From a virus: a DNA stretch of 64,000 nt. The notes beneath the pieces were generated by a model. That model made no database searches, was not told the DNA's origin, and saw only the letters and a program-made list of their open reading frames with translations. The stretch covers positions 1 through 64,000 of the IMG/VR virus record IMGVR_UViG_3300032676_000779, one strand, 5' to 3'. Position 1 is the stretch's first letter; every line of letters begins with the position of its first letter. A program made the translations under genes and the position numbers. Positions 61,961 through 64,000 of this stretch are shown piece after piece.

Positions 61961-64000
61961 TTACGTGATGTCCGTTTGTAAGAATAATGCAGGTGTCGTA
62001 GTGCTGATTTGTAGTGGATCCCCGTCTATTGTATTGAAGGTGTAGGAGTTCCAAGTTTGATTATAGTAAACATCGTCTAGCTTGTTGCTAGTCAATAATC
62101 CAAATACTTCAGTGTACGCTGGTATATAAGATTGTTTAGCAGTACCGTTAACCCCGCGTTGAATACCAAGCAACGAATTACTTGCAATATCAACTGCATT
62201 AAATCTAATAGCTTCTCCGTTAACGTAGATGATATCTCCTTCAAGTACATTAATAGTTAAGGTGTTGCCAGTTGAAATGTAGCTTCCTGGAGTGATCTTT
62301 AGTGTTGGTGCAGTATCTACTAGTACAACCTCATAATCATTGCTGCTGATAGTTTGATTTGGTGTAGTTGAAATATTTACAACAGATACAGCAGTGAGAA
62401 TTCTCTTGTCCGCCGGCAATCCAATATAGTAGTAACCGTCGACGGATACAGTAGGTACCGTTGCAGTAAAGACTACATCCTGGATAACGCTGTTTACATC
62501 ATTAACGTAAATCACCGTAGTCAAGTCTTGAATAGATTCAGTTAACCAAGTTCTAGTTAACGTATTTGATCTATAAACCGATGCTACTCCATTCTTGTCT
62601 ACGAAATTCATATAAGTCATTTCTTCTGGTGTCCAGTGTGCAATCATACTAGTAATAATTACTTTATCAGTTGATTGAATCTCAGCTAGAATACTGACCT
62701 CATTTGCAGGATTTATTCTTAACTTAGATGATGGTACTCTCAATCCATTAACTGTTACCCAGATACGATCAGTGTATTGTTGTGACCATTGTGTTACGTT
62801 GATAGTGGCGGGACCTGATGTCGTTAGCGTCTTAGATGGACCATCATATGTGTCAGACACCACAAATGTGGTGCCGTTAACTATTTCGCTAACATAGTAT
62901 TCTGTTCCTGATACTAGTCCACCGAAACTTAAGTCAGTGCCATTCAATGTGTAGTTTTCGCTAAAGTAAACTGGAGTGTTTACGATCAGATTTGCAGTAG
63001 AGGCAACCGTGATCGTATTGTTTGAGCTTGTTGTTGCAGTAGCAGTCGTAGTTGTGATGTTGAACGAGCCCGTTAACCAAGTATATCCACCAGAAATATA
63101 AGTAGATACGCCGATTACTGGATAATTAGTTGCCCCCAACGTTGGATTATATCCAGTGTATCCCGAAACATCACTCTGATACAAGTCAAATACAGTATCA
63201 GTGATCACTCTAGCATAGTAAATATTGTTGTTAAGCTGAATAGACCCAACTGTACCGTCAATTCTAACTAGAGAGTTTTCAGCGAATCCGTGTGGAATAG
63301 TAGTAGTCACCCTAGTAGTAGAAATTCCACCTACCTCAGCGAGCAACGTACCTGATGCATTCGACAGCGGTACTGCAACTCCGTATTGATCTTTTATAGT
63401 GAACGTATTACTGATGATTGATCCAACCCAATACATTGTACCATCAACTTTAATTCCACCGAGCGGGGCGATGCCAAAGAACTGAATTTGTTGTCCTACA
63501 ACAAAACCAGCGGTACTAGTAGCTGTAATTAGATTTCCAGTAGACGATGTTGCGGTGACAGTAGTAGTTGCTAGTATCGGACTTAGTGTAGTATTAATCG
63601 ATAGGATTGGTGCAACTGTGGTTCCAGTTAATCCGTATTGACTAGTGAGATACTGTTGCTGAGTATCGTTGTATGTCAATACTGAGATAGACGAATTTGA
63701 CACAGGAGCAGACGTGAATGTTATAACGTTGGTGTTAGGATTAATACTGTAATCAGTAGTTACTGTTTTTCTAACACCATTAACTTCAACAACTGCGTTA
63801 TTAGGGTTATTTTCTCCTACATAGTTAGACAAGGTGAACGCGGTTTGTGATCCAGTACCAGTAAAGTATTGAATTTCTGGAACTGCATAACCGTACTGTG
63901 GTGTAGTTTCACCGAACAGCGAGTAGACGATGTAGTCAGTTTCAGTTGTATATGCGTCTGATGCAAATATAATTTTTGCAGCGATGCCATTTGGCTGAGT
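61961..64000 (-). CDS. Large virion structural protein, 5' part outside window
   Basis: The frame is open from 64000 to the stop at 61961 (679 residues visible); a TTG at 63832 is only an internal codon, since IVYSLFGETTPQYGYAVPEI continues upstream in frame. Beta-rich repeats with N-A-V-V-E-V-N-G and Y-Y-A-R-V/Y-Y-V-S-E elements, GDIIYVNGEAIRFNAVDIAS and LLGIQRGVNGTAKQSYIPAY near the end. Such large Thr-rich proteins are baseplate or fibre components in T4-like marine phages. Late region. No enzymatic motif seen. Confidence 0.8.
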   Translation of the reverse strand, partial: TQPNGIAAKIIFASDAYTTETDYIVYSLFGETTPQYGYAVPEIQYFTGTGSQTAFTLSNYVGENNPNNAVVEVNGVRKTVTTDYSINPNTNVITFTSAPVSNSSISVLTYNDTQQQYLTSQYGLTGTTVAPILSINTTLSPILATTTVTATSSTGNLITATSTAGFVVGQQIQFFGIAPLGGIKVDGTMYWVGSIISNTFTIKDQYGVAVPLSNASGTLLAEVGGISTTRVTTTIPHGFAENSLVRIDGTVGSIQLNNNIYYARVITDTVFDLYQSDVSGYTGYNPTLGATNYPVIGVSTYISGGYTWLTGSFNITTTTATATTSSNNTITVASTANLIVNTPVYFSENYTLNGTDLSFGGLVSGTEYYVSEIVNGTTFVVSDTYDGPSKTLTTSGPATINVTQWSQQYTDRIWVTVNGLRVPSSKLRINPANEVSILAEIQSTDKVIITSMIAHWTPEEMTYMNFVDKNGVASVYRSNTLTRTWLTESIQDLTTVIYVNDVNSVIQDVVFTATVPTVSVDGYYYIGLPADKRILTAVSVVNISTTPNQTISSNDYEVVLVDTAPTLKITPGSYISTGNTLTINVLEGDIIYVNGEAIRFNAVDIASNSLLGIQRGVNGTAKQSYIPAYTEVFGLLTSNKLDDVYYNQTWNSYTFNTIDGDPLQISTTTPALFLQTDIT

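Noticed and set aside
1-64000. CRISPR array, integrase or attachment sites
   Set aside because: No regular direct repeats with spacers, no recombinase motifs and no lysogeny genes were seen.

Overview
The window is about 64 kb of a lytic, T4-like myovirus (tailed dsDNA phage). The diagnostic genes are a UvsX recombinase, gp32-type ssDNA-binding protein, UvsW helicase, gp62-type clamp-loader subunit, DexA-like exonuclease, T4-type large terminase, Rnl1-type RNA ligase with a polynucleotide kinase, thymidylate synthase and DHFR, and T4-style late promoters (TATAAATA-like). Almost every gene reads on the minus strand, so transcription runs from high to low coordinates. No integrase, repressor or ordinary tRNA gene was seen. 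The host is not stated by the sequence. A circularly permuted tmRNA and a DUF6152-type exported protein point to a proteobacterial host lineage that itself has two-piece tmRNA (alpha or beta); this is inference.

Layout: 0-20 kb is replication, recombination and repair (HNH endonuclease, DnaE-like fragment, exonuclease, a run of tiny paralogues, gp62, split uvsW, AAA ATPase, kinase and RNA ligase, UvsY-like, UvsX, gp32). 17-24.7 kb is packaging and virion genes (terminase, small structural proteins, probable internal head proteins, a spanin pair). 24.7-30 kb carries a sugar aminotransferase and epimerase, nucleotide metabolism (td, frd) and conserved unknowns. 30-37 kb has an HNH endonuclease on the plus strand, a MoxR ATPase paired with a VWA/metallopeptidase protein, large accessory virion-type proteins, a host-like secreted protein and the tmRNA. 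37.4-56 kb is a large accessory block of carbohydrate genes: carbamoyltransferase, aldolase-like, HAD phosphatase, shikimate-dehydrogenase-like, nucleotidyltransferase-kinase fusion, cupin, three SGNH proteins, three related glycosyltransferase-like proteins, radical SAM and further glycosyltransferases. 56-64 kb is tail-fibre and baseplate-type structural genes with a GIY-YIG endonuclease.

The strongest observations are: (1) a permuted tmRNA with tag ANENDAYEGLALAA, G3-U70 acceptor pair, a processing stem and its own sigma70-type promoter; (2) uvsW broken exactly inside its DECH box by a split intein, with a free-standing Vsr-like homing endonuclease between the halves; (3) hairpins overlapping late promoters that would hide the ribosome-binding site or start codon in read-through transcripts but not in late transcripts; (4) a regular set of TTGACA-N17-TATATT promoters for early genes; (5) a glycosyltransferase-like gene with one in-frame TAA and three small genes whose reading frames continue in the +1 frame; and (6) the large sugar-modification cluster.
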